From Aurantimonas coralicida (lineage in GTDB: Bacteria > Pseudomonadota > Alphaproteobacteria > Rhizobiales > Rhizobiaceae), in the NCBI GenBank assembly GCA_011050685.1, contig DRFF01000189.1:1-64000 (forward strand): a DNA stretch of 64,000 bases, read 5' to 3'. Every line of letters starts with the position of its first letter. The first letter of the stretch is position 1. Both the position numbers and the translations under genes were made by a program. This document shows, piece by piece, positions 1 through 7,963 of this stretch. The notes beneath the pieces are model-generated. The model did not search any database. It was not told the DNA's origin and was given only the letters and a program-made list of their open reading frames with translations.

Positions 1-28
1 CCCGCCGCAAGGTCGCCAAGGCGGCGGG
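1..28. repeat. 8-bp inverted repeat flanking a 12-bp loop, inside the lacI-type gene
   Basis: Bases 1-8 (CCCGCCGC) and 21-28 (GCGGCGGG) are exact reverse complements around the loop at 9-20. In the minus-strand reading frame the loop gives Leu-Gly-Asp-Leu. If only the loop is inverted, the frame gives Lys-Val-Ala-Lys, the residues expected after the Thr-Arg-Arg of a LacI-family headpiece. This looks like a tiny inversion or a fold-back artefact at the window edge. Confidence 0.7.
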
Positions 29-125
29 TCTTGACGGACACGGAGGCACCTTCCGTGAAGGCGCGCGACACGGCCGAGCGTGAGACCCCGGCGCGTTCCG
101 CCACTTCCTTGAGGGTTACTGCCAT
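1..125 (-). CDS. LacI-family transcriptional regulator, N-terminal part only (cut by window start)
   Basis: Only the first 41 codons lie in the window. They encode the helix-turn-helix of a LacI-type repressor: MAVTLKEVAERAGVS, then SRSAVSRAF and VSVKTRR. The family binds palindromic operators through this headpiece and senses a sugar or related ligand through a periplasmic-binding-protein-like domain, which lies outside the window. The last residues before the edge depart from the family pattern because of the inverted loop at 9-20. The gene follows the sugar transporter operon at 294-3319 in the same direction, so it is the likely repressor of that operon, acting at the palindrome at 3401-3424. 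That link is inferred from position and operator type. Confidence 0.85.
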   Translation of the reverse strand, partial: MAVTLKEVAERAGVSRSAVSRAFTEGASVSVKTRRLGDLAA

Positions 126-293
126 TCAGCGGTTGTTTCCATTGTCGCAGGCGGGATTGGCCGGCCGGCCGGGGACCGGCTCGACGTCGCCGCCCCGACT
201 CCCGCAAATGTCGATGGACGGCCCTTATATTGGGGCAGGCTGGCGCGAGCTACCATCGTCTGGGCCGTCGACGCGGGGTCGGGGCACACGGTC

Positions 294-1073
294 TTATACC
301 GTGCCGCCCAGCGTGCCTTCCAGTTCGGCCAGTTCCTCGCCGCCCGCCATCATGTCCTGCAGCTCTTCGGCCTTGATCTCGCCGCGCTTGGCGGTGCCGA
401 GCGTCTTGCCGCGATTGAGCACCGTGAAGCGATCGCCGACGGCCATGGCGTGGCGGACATTGTGGGTAATGAAAACGACGCCGATCCCCGACTTGCGGAC
501 CCGGTCGACCGTCGCCAGAACGTTGGAGGTCTGGCGCACGCCGAGCGCCGAGGTCGGCTCGTCGAGGATCAAGACTTCAGCGCCGAAATAGACCGCGCGG
601 GCGATCGCCACCGTCTGGCGTTCGCCGCCCGAGAGCGTTCCGACGGCCTGGGTCGGCTCGCGCAGCCGGATGCCCATTTTCGCCATCTCCTGCATGGTGA
701 TGGCATTGGCCTTGTCGAAGTCGAAGAATTTGAACGGCCCGACGCGCTTTTCGGGCTCCTGACCCATCCAGAAATTGCGGGTGACCGACATCAGCGGAAT
801 CATCGCCAGATCCTGATAGACGGTGGCGATGCCGGCGGCCATGGCGTCGCGCGGGCTGACGAAATGAACTTCCTTACCCCCGACGATGATCTTGCCGGCC
901 GAGGGTTTGTGGACGCCCGACATCGTCTTGATGAAGGTCGACTTGCCGGCGCCGTTGTCGCCCAAAAGGCAATGGCATTCGCCCGGCATGATCGACAGCG
1001 ACACGCCGGCCAGCGCGATGACCGGGCCGAAGTGCTTTTCGATATCGACGAGTTCGATCAATGGTGTGGTCAT
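294..1073 (-). CDS. Sugar ABC transporter ATP-binding protein (FrcA-like, single ATPase domain)
   Basis: This 259-residue cytoplasmic ATPase would energise sugar uptake. It has Walker [10 protein letters not shown], the ABC signature [14 protein letters not shown], Walker [12 protein letters not shown] and the switch region VVFITHN. It has one nucleotide-binding domain, as in FrcA, whereas RbsA and XylG have two, so it probably works as a homodimer. The ATG at 1073 was chosen because it lies two bases after the permease stop and gives the usual N-terminus ([16 protein letters not shown]). An open frame continues upstream but overlaps the permease and has no family character. It is the last gene of the binding protein, permease, ATPase operon. 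The sugar cannot be named from sequence. Confidence 0.9.
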   Translation of the reverse strand: MTTPLIELVDIEKHFGPVIALAGVSLSIMPGECHCLLGDNGAGKSTFIKTMSGVHKPSAGKIIVGGKEVHFVSPRDAMAAGIATVYQDLAMIPLMSVTRNFWMGQEPEKRVGPFKFFDFDKANAITMQEMAKMGIRLREPTQAVGTLSGGERQTVAIARAVYFGAEVLILDEPTSALGVRQTSNVLATVDRVRKSGIGVVFITHNVRHAMAVGDRFTVLNRGKTLGTAKRGEIKAEELQDMMAGGEELAELEGTLGGTV

Positions 1074-1075
1074 GG

Positions 1076-2212
1076 TCAGCGCTCCCCCGTGATCATGCGG
1101 CGGATGTAGGTGTTGAGGATCACGGCGATCAGCAGGATTCCGCCGAGGAAGACCCGGAACAGCGAACTCTCGACGCCCGCGAAGAACAGGCCCTGCTGCA
1201 CCACGCCGAAGATCAGTGCGCCGAGCGCCGCGCCGACCACCGAGCCGTAGCCGCCGGTCAGAAGCGCGCCGCCGATGACCACGGAGATGATCGCCTCGAA
1301 CTCCTTCAACAGGCCGCGGTCGGCGGCGGCCGATCCGAACTCGATCACCTGCAAGGTGGCGAAGACGGTGGCGCAGAAGGCCGAGAACATGAACATCAGG
1401 ATCTTCACCCGGTTCACCGGTACGCCGACATAGCGTGCCGCCTGGGCATCGCCGCCGGAGGCGAAGATCCAGTTGCCGAATTTGGTGCGGGTGAGCAGGA
1501 TATGGCCGAAGAGGATCAGGCCGAGCGCCCAGACGATCAAAATCGGGACGCCGTCGACGATGGGTTGGCCGGCCCGGCTGCCGGCGACGAACTTGCCGAC
1601 GATTCCGATATCGGCCAACCAGACGAACAGGCCCTTGAATAGCGTTCCGCCGAACAGCCACGCCAACGGGTCCCCCTCGGTGACGTCCCTGATGCCGCCG
1701 ATGATGGTCTTGCGAGTGGTGACGATGGCCGCGAAGATGGTCAGGCCGCGCAGGATGTAGAGTGAGGCGAGAGTGACGATGAACGAGGGCAGGCCGGTCT
1801 TGACGACCAGATAGCCGTTCAGTGCGCCGATACTGATCGCGCAGGCAAAGGCCACCAGGATGCCGAGCCACAGCGGATAGCCCCCCGTCACCGAGACTAG
1901 CGCGATGACGATGCCGGAAAAGCCGATCATCGAGCCGACCGAGAGATCGAATTCGCCGGCGATCATCAAGAGGCAGGCGCCGACAGCGATGATGGCGAAC
2001 TGGGCGGAGACGACGCCCCAGTTGACGATCCCCTCGGGGGCGAACATGCCGCTATCACCGGCGACGCCGATGAAGAAGAAGAAAACTAGGATGGTGCCGC
2101 AGATCGCGCCGAGTTCCGGCCGCATGAGGGCCGTTCGAAGGCGCGAGCGTTTGCGGATCCGCTCGTCCACATCCGGGGTGGCTTGCACTTGAGGCGACGG
2201 TTGATCGGCCAT
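1076..2212 (-). CDS. Sugar ABC transporter permease (FrcC/RbsC family)
   Basis: This 378-residue inner-membrane protein has many hydrophobic segments, including stretches around [43 protein letters not shown] and [18 protein letters not shown]. The glycine-rich [15 protein letters not shown] is typical of RbsC/FrcC permeases and is followed by the family's [16 protein letters not shown] segment. It forms the transmembrane pore with the ATPase encoded two bases downstream. The gene lies 153 bases after the binding-protein gene, and a strong stem-loop in that gap may lower its expression relative to the binding protein. Substrate specificity is unknown. Confidence 0.9.
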   Translation of the reverse strand: MADQPSPQVQATPDVDERIRKRSRLRTALMRPELGAICGTILVFFFFIGVAGDSGMFAPEGIVNWGVVSAQFAIIAVGACLLMIAGEFDLSVGSMIGFSGIVIALVSVTGGYPLWLGILVAFACAISIGALNGYLVVKTGLPSFIVTLASLYILRGLTIFAAIVTTRKTIIGGIRDVTEGDPLAWLFGGTLFKGLFVWLADIGIVGKFVAGSRAGQPIVDGVPILIVWALGLILFGHILLTRTKFGNWIFASGGDAQAARYVGVPVNRVKILMFMFSAFCATVFATLQVIEFGSAAADRGLLKEFEAIISVVIGGALLTGGYGSVVGAALGALIFGVVQQGLFFAGVESSLFRVFLGGILLIAVILNTYIRRMITGER

Positions 2213-2295
2213 GTCTCTCCTCCCAACCGCGTCAGCGGCCGAACCGATGGAGCACGGATGGCGTGCGTCCCATTGTTCCTTCGATCTGGTGAGAT

Positions 2296-2319
2296 CGCGG
2301 CGCCGATTTCGGCGCCGCG
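2296..2319 (-). promoter_or_regulatory. Intercistronic stem-loop after the sugar-binding-protein gene
   Basis: CGCGGCGCCGA and TCGGCGCCGCG are exact 11-base complements separated by two bases, so about ten pairs can form with an ATTT loop. It lies between the binding-protein stop and the permease start with no following T-run. A role in mRNA protection or partial termination, favouring excess binding protein, is inferred from position. Confidence 0.6.
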
Positions 2320-2365
2320 ACCAGGTGTATCGCGAGGCAGCCCGAGGGCTGCGCCGGCCTAAGCT

Positions 2366-3319
2366 CTAGCGGTATTCGCCAGCGTATTTCTCGACCATCT
2401 CCAAGGCGTCCTTGGTGACGAAGCCCGGGCCGGAATTGATGTTGTTGCCCGGCAGAACGCCGTAGCGCTTGTAGTTGGTGAGCACGACCACGGGCAGATA
2501 AGCCTGCAGGAAGGGCTGCTGATCGATGCCCCACTGGATCGTGCCGTCCTTGATCGCCTTCACGATCTCGGTGCCGAGATCGAACGTCCCGAAGTAGATC
2601 TGGCCGGCCATGCCGTTTTCCTTGACCGCCTCGATCGTCGGGTCGGCGGACGTCGGCCCCAAGGTCAGGATCGCGTCCGTGTCCGGATTGGCCGACAGGT
2701 AGGCCATGACCTTGTTCTTGATCTCGGCGGGGTCCTGGCCGGAATCGATCATCGAATCGCCGAGATCAACCCCGAGGCCGTCGGCGAAGCCGCGACAGCG
2801 TTCGCCCACGACCGGGTTCGACACCACATGATTCACGCAAAGGAACGATGCCACGCCGTCCCGCTTGGCCCGCTGACCTGCGGCGAGGCCGGCATCGTAT
2901 TCGGGCTGGCCGACATACATCAGCGCGCCGAGTTCCGCTGCCTGCTCCGGTGTGCCGGAGTTGATGATGATGACCGGAATACCCTTGGCGACGGCATCCT
3001 CGATCGGCCCCTTCAGGACGTCGGCGTCGGCCAGCGTGGTAATGATACCGTCGGGATTCGTGGCCGTGGCCTGTTCAATGATCCGGGCCATGTCGGCGAT
3101 GTCGCCCGTCGTTGGATTGCGGTACTCAACTTCGACGCCCATTTGCTCGCCGGCCAAGGCGAGGGCGTTCTTGATGGTGTTCCACCAGCTGTCGCTGTCC
3201 GGCGCGTGGCTGACCAGCACAAAACGCTCGCCTTCCGCCTGCGCGGCTCCGACCATGGCGGTCGCCGCCAGCGAAGCGGCGAAGGTCGCGCCAAGGAATT
3301 TCGAGATGAGTTTTTTCAC
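2366..3319 (-). CDS. Sugar ABC transporter periplasmic substrate-binding protein (RbsB/FrcB-like)
   Basis: This 317-residue exported protein has a cleavable signal peptide (basic KKLISKF, hydrophobic core, AQA cleavage site) and a type I periplasmic-binding fold. Family features include FVLVSHAPDSDSWWNTIKNAL at the N-terminus, DGIITTLADADVL, IPVIIINSG and the C-terminal GIDQQPFLQAY. The chosen start is the GTG at 3319. It has a GGGAGGA ribosome site about six bases upstream and gives a clean signal peptide, while the upstream ATG at 3391 would add about 24 polar residues before it. It is the first gene of the transporter operon, and its promoter region holds the 24-bp palindrome at 3401-3424. 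The ligand is probably a monosaccharide or polyol. Confidence 0.88.
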   Translation of the reverse strand: MKKLISKFLGATFAASLAATAMVGAAQAEGERFVLVSHAPDSDSWWNTIKNALALAGEQMGVEVEYRNPTTGDIADMARIIEQATATNPDGIITTLADADVLKGPIEDAVAKGIPVIIINSGTPEQAAELGALMYVGQPEYDAGLAAGQRAKRDGVASFLCVNHVVSNPVVGERCRGFADGLGVDLGDSMIDSGQDPAEIKNKVMAYLSANPDTDAILTLGPTSADPTIEAVKENGMAGQIYFGTFDLGTEIVKAIKDGTIQWGIDQQPFLQAYLPVVVLTNYKRYGVLPGNNINSGPGFVTKDALEMVEKYAGEYR

Positions 3320-3400
3320 TGTGATCGTCCTCCCTGTTTTTCGCGAACGGAAACGGCCAACCGGTTCGGGTCGCTGATCCAAGACAAACACAAGCGAGAT

Positions 3401-3424
3401 AGTTTTGCAACCGGTTGCAAAACT
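3401..3424. promoter_or_regulatory. Perfect 24-bp palindrome, probable LacI-family operator
   Basis: The half AGTTTTGCAACC at 3401-3412 is followed by its exact complement at 3413-3424. The central CpG flanked by A/T-rich arms is typical of LacI-family operators. It lies 82 bases upstream of the binding-protein start. A second GCAAAACTT half-site follows near 3435-3443, and a shorter AACCGGTT core lies at 3359-3366, nearer the start codon. The LacI-type gene at the window start is the natural candidate regulator. Confidence 0.75.
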
Positions 3425-3760
3425 TGCTGACGTGCAAAACTTCGCTCGGCGGCGAGGTGAATGCAGAGGGGCGCGGCTCCCTTCAGATCAACGGTCCGGC
3501 CGCCGCGCGGAGAAGGCGGGGAGCGGCCCTCCGGCAGGTCAGGGTTTGGCCTGGCTGTGCGCATGACAGCAATTCAAGCCAACCCCCGCGAATTCGCGAC
3601 GGCTCACGTAATATTCAAGGTGAAGTTGGGGGTTATTCGTAACGTAAGCATACGGACATTCACGATCAAAGCGGTATGATTAAGGCCGGCGCGTTATGAT
3701 GAGAAGTCTTTAAGTATTGTAGGGCTAGGGTCGGCGCCCATTGCAATCGAGTACCCGCTT
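3425..3760. other. Intergenic region between divergent transporter operon and hybrid kinase
   Basis: I see no credible gene here. Short open frames lack ribosome sites and family features. Base composition falls towards 3600-3760 (for example around CGTAATATTCAAGGTG), which suggests promoter sequence for the kinase gene, but I could not place a convincing -35/-10 pair, sigma-54 or EcfG-type promoter. Confidence 0.4.
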
Positions 3761-6700
3761 ATGCGCGCGCTACCTGACATGTCGATCTTGAGCAGGCGAA
3801 AATTGGGCGGCGTGGCGCTCATGGCGCTGCTGTATGTTCTCGGCGGGGCGCTTGGTCTCCAACTTGCCGTTCCACCCGGATACGCAACAATCATCTGGCC
3901 GGCATCCGGAATCGCGACGGTGGGGCTGTTGCTCTATGGACGAGCGCTTTGGCCAGGCGTCTTCCTCGGATCCCTCGTATTGAACGCCGTCGTGAGTGGC
4001 GGGATCCATCAAAGCAGCCCTGACCTTCTGGCGATGACAGTCGCCGGGTTCGTCGCGGTCGGATCGACATTGCAGGCATTGCTGGCGGCAACTTTGGTGC
4101 GTCGGCTTTTCGGCATTCCGGTGCAATTGTCAGGTCTTAAAGACCTCATGCTTTTCGGCGCGATCGGCGGTCCGCTCGCTTGTCTTGTCGCCGCCAGCGT
4201 CGGCGTCGCGACGCTTTATGTCAGTGGCGTCCTCTCAGCGGATGCGCTGTTCGGCAATTGGCTGACATGGTGGTTGGGAGACATCCTCGGCGTTCTGATT
4301 TTCGTGCCGATCGGGCTTCTCAATCCGTGGCGTCCGTGGAGTGTGCGGTGGTCGGGTGGTCCGGTCGCCGGCTTTACGATGGTTGCAATGCTGAGCCTGA
4401 TCGTACCGTTGGGCGTGACCTTTTACGCGTGGAAGTTGACGAGCGAGATCACCTTCGAACGCAATCACGCGGCATTTGAAACGCTGGCGGAGGACAGCGC
4501 CCACGCTTTGCGGGATCGGCTGGAATCCTACAAACGCAGTCTGGACGGCGGCGCCGGCCTGTTCGCAGCATCCGAAGCCGTCTCTCTCGACGAATGGCGG
4601 ACCTATGTCGACGAACTCGATATAGAAAGGACTCTGCCGGGCATCAACGGGATCGGCTATATCGAGCCGATCGGCCTGGGCGACGTCGCTTCCTTCGAAG
4701 CACGCATGCAGCTCCAGGGCGTGCCCGAATTCGCTGTCCATCCGGATACGCCGTCACCCGACGTTTTCGCGATCACCTTCATCGAGCCGCTTGCGCCGAA
4801 TAGAAAGGCGCTTGGTCTGAACATCGCCTTCGAGGACAATCGCCGAAACGGTGCGGCCGCCGCCCGCGATACCGGGAAGGCGACGATCACCAAACGGATT
4901 TTCCTGGTTCAGGATTCGACCAGAAGCGCCGGATTTTTGCTGCTGCGACCACTTTATCGCAATGGCGCGCGCCTCGATTCAGTGGCAGCCCGCAGGCAAG
5001 CTTTTCGAGGCTGGATATACGCTCCCTTCATCAGCAATCGGTTTCTCGGCGAATTGACGTCGAGCCAGGGAACCAACCTTCACCTGACGGTCTATGACGG
5101 CGAGGTCGCGGACGGCGATCAGCTTATCTTCTCCAGCAAAGCCGGCGACAGCACCGCGGCGCCGGCGGCCTACAAGATCACGAAGGTGATTTCGGCCATG
5201 GAGCAACGCTGGACCGTGGTCTGGGAAAGCACGCCGGCGTTCGAGGCGAGCGTGACCCGCGGGGAACCGTTGCTGGTCCTTCTCGGCGGCATCGCTCTGT
5301 CGGCGCTGTTCGGCGCGTTGCAGATTTCCTACGTCCGTCGCGAAGCGTCCATCCGGCGGACTGTCGCCTTGAAGACGCGGGAGATCGCTGCCCGCGAACA
5401 TGAGAACCGTTCCATCGTCGACACCGCCGTCGTCGCGATCATCCTGCTCGACCGAAATGGCGAGGTGCGCTCGGCCAATCGCGCCACCGAGCTGATTTTT
5501 GGCTTTCCCGCCGACGAAGTCGTCGGGGGTCCGATCGCGCGCTTGCTCGATGGCTTCGACGCGAGCAGCCTTGCCCAGTTCCACAAGCGTGGCGAGCAGG
5601 AGCCGGAAACCGACCGTCTCCCCAATCTGGTGGAAGCCAGGCGGAAGGATGGCGCCGAACTGTTTCTCGATGTGCAACTCAATGACTGGTTCACCGAAGC
5701 CGGCGAATTGCGATACACCGCCATCATCCGCGACGTCACCGTGCAGCGACGCGTCACCCTGGCGCTCGAAGAAGCCGAGAAACGCTGGAACTTTGCGCTC
5801 GAAGGCGCCAGTATCGGCGTTTTCGATATCGACCTGACGCGCGGGACGTCATTCGTCTCCGATACTTGGAAGTCGATGCTTGGCTTCGATCGCCAAGAAG
5901 AAATCGATGCTCAGCGGGAATGGCTGTCCCGCATCCATCCCGACGATATCGCTACGGTGAAGGCCGCCGACGACGCCTGCATGGAGGGCTGGGCGCCGCG
6001 CTCCCAGTCCGAGTACCGGATTCGCCGAAAGGACGGACAGTGGATCTGGTTGCGGTCCGATGCGATCGTTATCGAACGCGCACCCGATGGAACCGCCTTG
6101 CGTATGATCGGCACCCAGACCGAAATCACGGAATTGAAGTCCGCCGAAGCCGCCATGCGTGCAAGCGAGGAAAAACTACGCTCGGCCATCGAGCATGCGC
6201 CCGTCGGCATGGCCTTGGTCGACCTCGATGGACGGTGGTTCAGGGTCAACGAGGCACTCTGCAAGCTGCTCGGCTACAGCGAAGATCAACTCCGACAACT
6301 GGATTTCCAGTCCATCACCCATCCCGACGATCTGGAAACCGACCTCGTGCTCGTCGATCAGCTTCTGAGCGGGGACATCCAGACCTATCAGCTCGAGAAA
6401 CGGTATATCCACAAGGATGGCCATTCGGTTTGGGGGCAGTTGAGCGTCTCCCTGCCGAAGGACGCCGAGGGCAAACCGGAATATTTCATTTCCCAGATCC
6501 AGGACATCAGCGATCGCAAGGAGATGGATCGGGTGAAGACCGAGTTCATCGCCACGGTCAGTCACGAGTTGCGAACGCCCCTGACCTCGATCCGCGGTTC
6601 TCTCGGCCTCGTCGTCGGCGCGATGTCAAAAGATCTTCCCACCAACGTGCTGCGACTCTTGACGATCGCGCATAAAAACTGTGAGCGGCTGATCTTTCTC

Positions 6701-7663
6701 ATCAACGACATCCTCGATCTCGAAAAGATCGCGGACGGAAGCATGCATATCGAAAGGAAGGCCGAGGAGCTTGGATCCCTGGTCGCTCAGGCGGTCGAGG
6801 CGAACGAGGCCTACGCCGAACAGTTCGACGTTTCCCTGGAGTTCGAGCGGCCGAAAGCCGAGTTTTTTGTCGATGTCGATCAGGCGCGGCTCCAGCAAGT
6901 CCTGTCCAATCTCCTGTCGAACGCCGCCAAATTCTCACCGCGCTCCGGCAAGGTCGATGTGCGCATCGAGGTCCTCGGCGAGACCGTGCGCGTCTCGGTC
7001 GTCGACCATGGTACCGGGATCTTGCCGGAGTTCCGGTCGCGGATTTTCAGTCGATTCTCACAGGCCGATGGCTCGGCGACGCGCGAGAAGGGGGGGACGG
7101 GCCTGGGCTTGCACATCTCCAAACAGCTCATCGAAAAAATGGGGGGAACCATCGGGTTCGACAGTCAAGCCGGCGAGGGTTCCACCTTCTGGATCGAGCT
7201 TTACGCTCTCGATATGAGGTCGCATGCGGATGTCTTGGCTATCGAGAACAGCGCGTTGACCGACGCCACTCGGAACCTGCCGAAAGCGCTTCATATCGAA
7301 GACAACAAGGACTTCAGCGAGGTACTGGCCGCCTCGCTGAAGGATCGCGTGATGCTGATAAACGCGTCAACTTGTGCTAGCGCGAGGCAGCGGCTCGACG
7401 ACCAGGAATTCGATCTCGTGATCATCGACCTGGAGCTGCCGGACGGGGATGGCCTCGGGTTGCTCGATCACGAGCGCCTGGCCGACACCGGCGTGCCGGT
7501 TATCGTCTTGTCGGCCAGCGATCTTTCCAAGAAGGATCCGCGCATCCGGCGGAGCCTGGTGAAATCCAGAACGCCGGACGATCAGATCGTGGACACGATT
7601 CTGATGATCGCGGAAGGTGGGAAAGATCCGGAAGTCGTGCATTACGGCGGCGCCAGAGCGTGA
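3761..7663 (+). CDS. MASE1-CHASE-PAS hybrid sensor histidine kinase with C-terminal receiver
   Basis: This 1300-residue inner-membrane sensor has, in order: a multi-pass MASE1-type domain (about 10-215, with IIWPASGIATVGLLLYG); a periplasmic CHASE domain (about 225-440, with LPGINGIGYIEPI); a membrane segment near 505-525; three PAS domains (about 550-920); HisKA with phospho-acceptor His935 in SHELRTP; HATPase_c (NLLSNAAKFSP, GTGLGLHISKQL); and a receiver with Asp1223 in IIDLELPDGDG. The receiver's usual C-terminal Lys region is changed (LVKSRTPDDQ). An alternative ATG lies six codons in. The ligand is unknown; CHASE domains bind small extracellular molecules and MASE1 is an integral membrane sensor. 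It probably works with the two signalling genes that follow. Confidence 0.9.
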   Translation: MRALPDMSILSRRKLGGVALMALLYVLGGALGLQLAVPPGYATIIWPASGIATVGLLLYGRALWPGVFLGSLVLNAVVSGGIHQSSPDLLAMTVAGFVAVGSTLQALLAATLVRRLFGIPVQLSGLKDLMLFGAIGGPLACLVAASVGVATLYVSGVLSADALFGNWLTWWLGDILGVLIFVPIGLLNPWRPWSVRWSGGPVAGFTMVAMLSLIVPLGVTFYAWKLTSEITFERNHAAFETLAEDSAHALRDRLESYKRSLDGGAGLFAASEAVSLDEWRTYVDELDIERTLPGINGIGYIEPIGLGDVASFEARMQLQGVPEFAVHPDTPSPDVFAITFIEPLAPNRKALGLNIAFEDNRRNGAAAARDTGKATITKRIFLVQDSTRSAGFLLLRPLYRNGARLDSVAARRQAFRGWIYAPFISNRFLGELTSSQGTNLHLTVYDGEVADGDQLIFSSKAGDSTAAPAAYKITKVISAMEQRWTVVWESTPAFEASVTRGEPLLVLLGGIALSALFGALQISYVRREASIRRTVALKTREIAAREHENRSIVDTAVVAIILLDRNGEVRSANRATELIFGFPADEVVGGPIARLLDGFDASSLAQFHKRGEQEPETDRLPNLVEARRKDGAELFLDVQLNDWFTEAGELRYTAIIRDVTVQRRVTLALEEAEKRWNFALEGASIGVFDIDLTRGTSFVSDTWKSMLGFDRQEEIDAQREWLSRIHPDDIATVKAADDACMEGWAPRSQSEYRIRRKDGQWIWLRSDAIVIERAPDGTALRMIGTQTEITELKSAEAAMRASEEKLRSAIEHAPVGMALVDLDGRWFRVNEALCKLLGYSEDQLRQLDFQSITHPDDLETDLVLVDQLLSGDIQTYQLEKRYIHKDGHSVWGQLSVSLPKDAEGKPEYFISQIQDISDRKEMDRVKTEFIATVSHELRTPLTSIRGSLGLVVGAMSKDLPTNVLRLLTIAHKNCERLIFLINDILDLEKIADGSMHIERKAEELGSLVAQAVEANEAYAEQFDVSLEFERPKAEFFVDVDQARLQQVLSNLLSNAAKFSPRSGKVDVRIEVLGETVRVSVVDHGTGILPEFRSRIFSRFSQADGSATREKGGTGLGLHISKQLIEKMGGTIGFDSQAGEGSTFWIELYALDMRSHADVLAIENSALTDATRNLPKALHIEDNKDFSEVLAASLKDRVMLINASTCASARQRLDDQEFDLVIIDLELPDGDGLGLLDHERLADTGVPVIVLSASDLSKKDPRIRRSLVKSRTPDDQIVDTILMIAEGGKDPEVVHYGGARA

Positions 7664-7963
7664 TCGACAGCAATGGAATTTGCCCACCGCGCCACCCGGT
7701 TCCGCAGTCGCTGACAGAGATGAGCGACCGCTCTGCAAGACCGCATGGACGATGGGGCTGCACGATCGTCGGTGAATTGGCTCGTGGTAGAAATGGCACC
7801 GCGCGATCAAGCAGAGCCAGTCATCGCTTATCGCTTATCCCAATGCCACGCCTGAATGCCGGGTGGCACAACCTTTCGGCGATGCGGTCTAAATGACCGA
7901 TCGTTCAGCAAGACCGACGGCGTTTATGCCTCCTTCGACCATCAACTACGTGAGACCGTTACA
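7664..7963. other. 300-bp gap between two hybrid kinase genes
   Basis: No gene is evident. It contains a CGCTTAT direct repeat near 7826-7838 and a 6-bp inverted repeat (TGCCAC at 7844-7849, GTGGCA at 7863-7868). The gap is long enough for a promoter, so the second kinase may be transcribed separately from the first. Confidence 0.35.

Noticed and set aside
294-1871. A 525-residue protein running from the sugar ABC ATPase gene far into the permease gene
   Set aside because: Only the part from 1073 down has family features. The rest is an Arg-rich out-of-frame reading of the permease gene.
7863-7878. Sigma-54 promoter (TGGCAC then TTCG) before the second kinase gene
   Set aside because: The -24 half is perfect but the -12 half lacks the invariant GC at the right distance.
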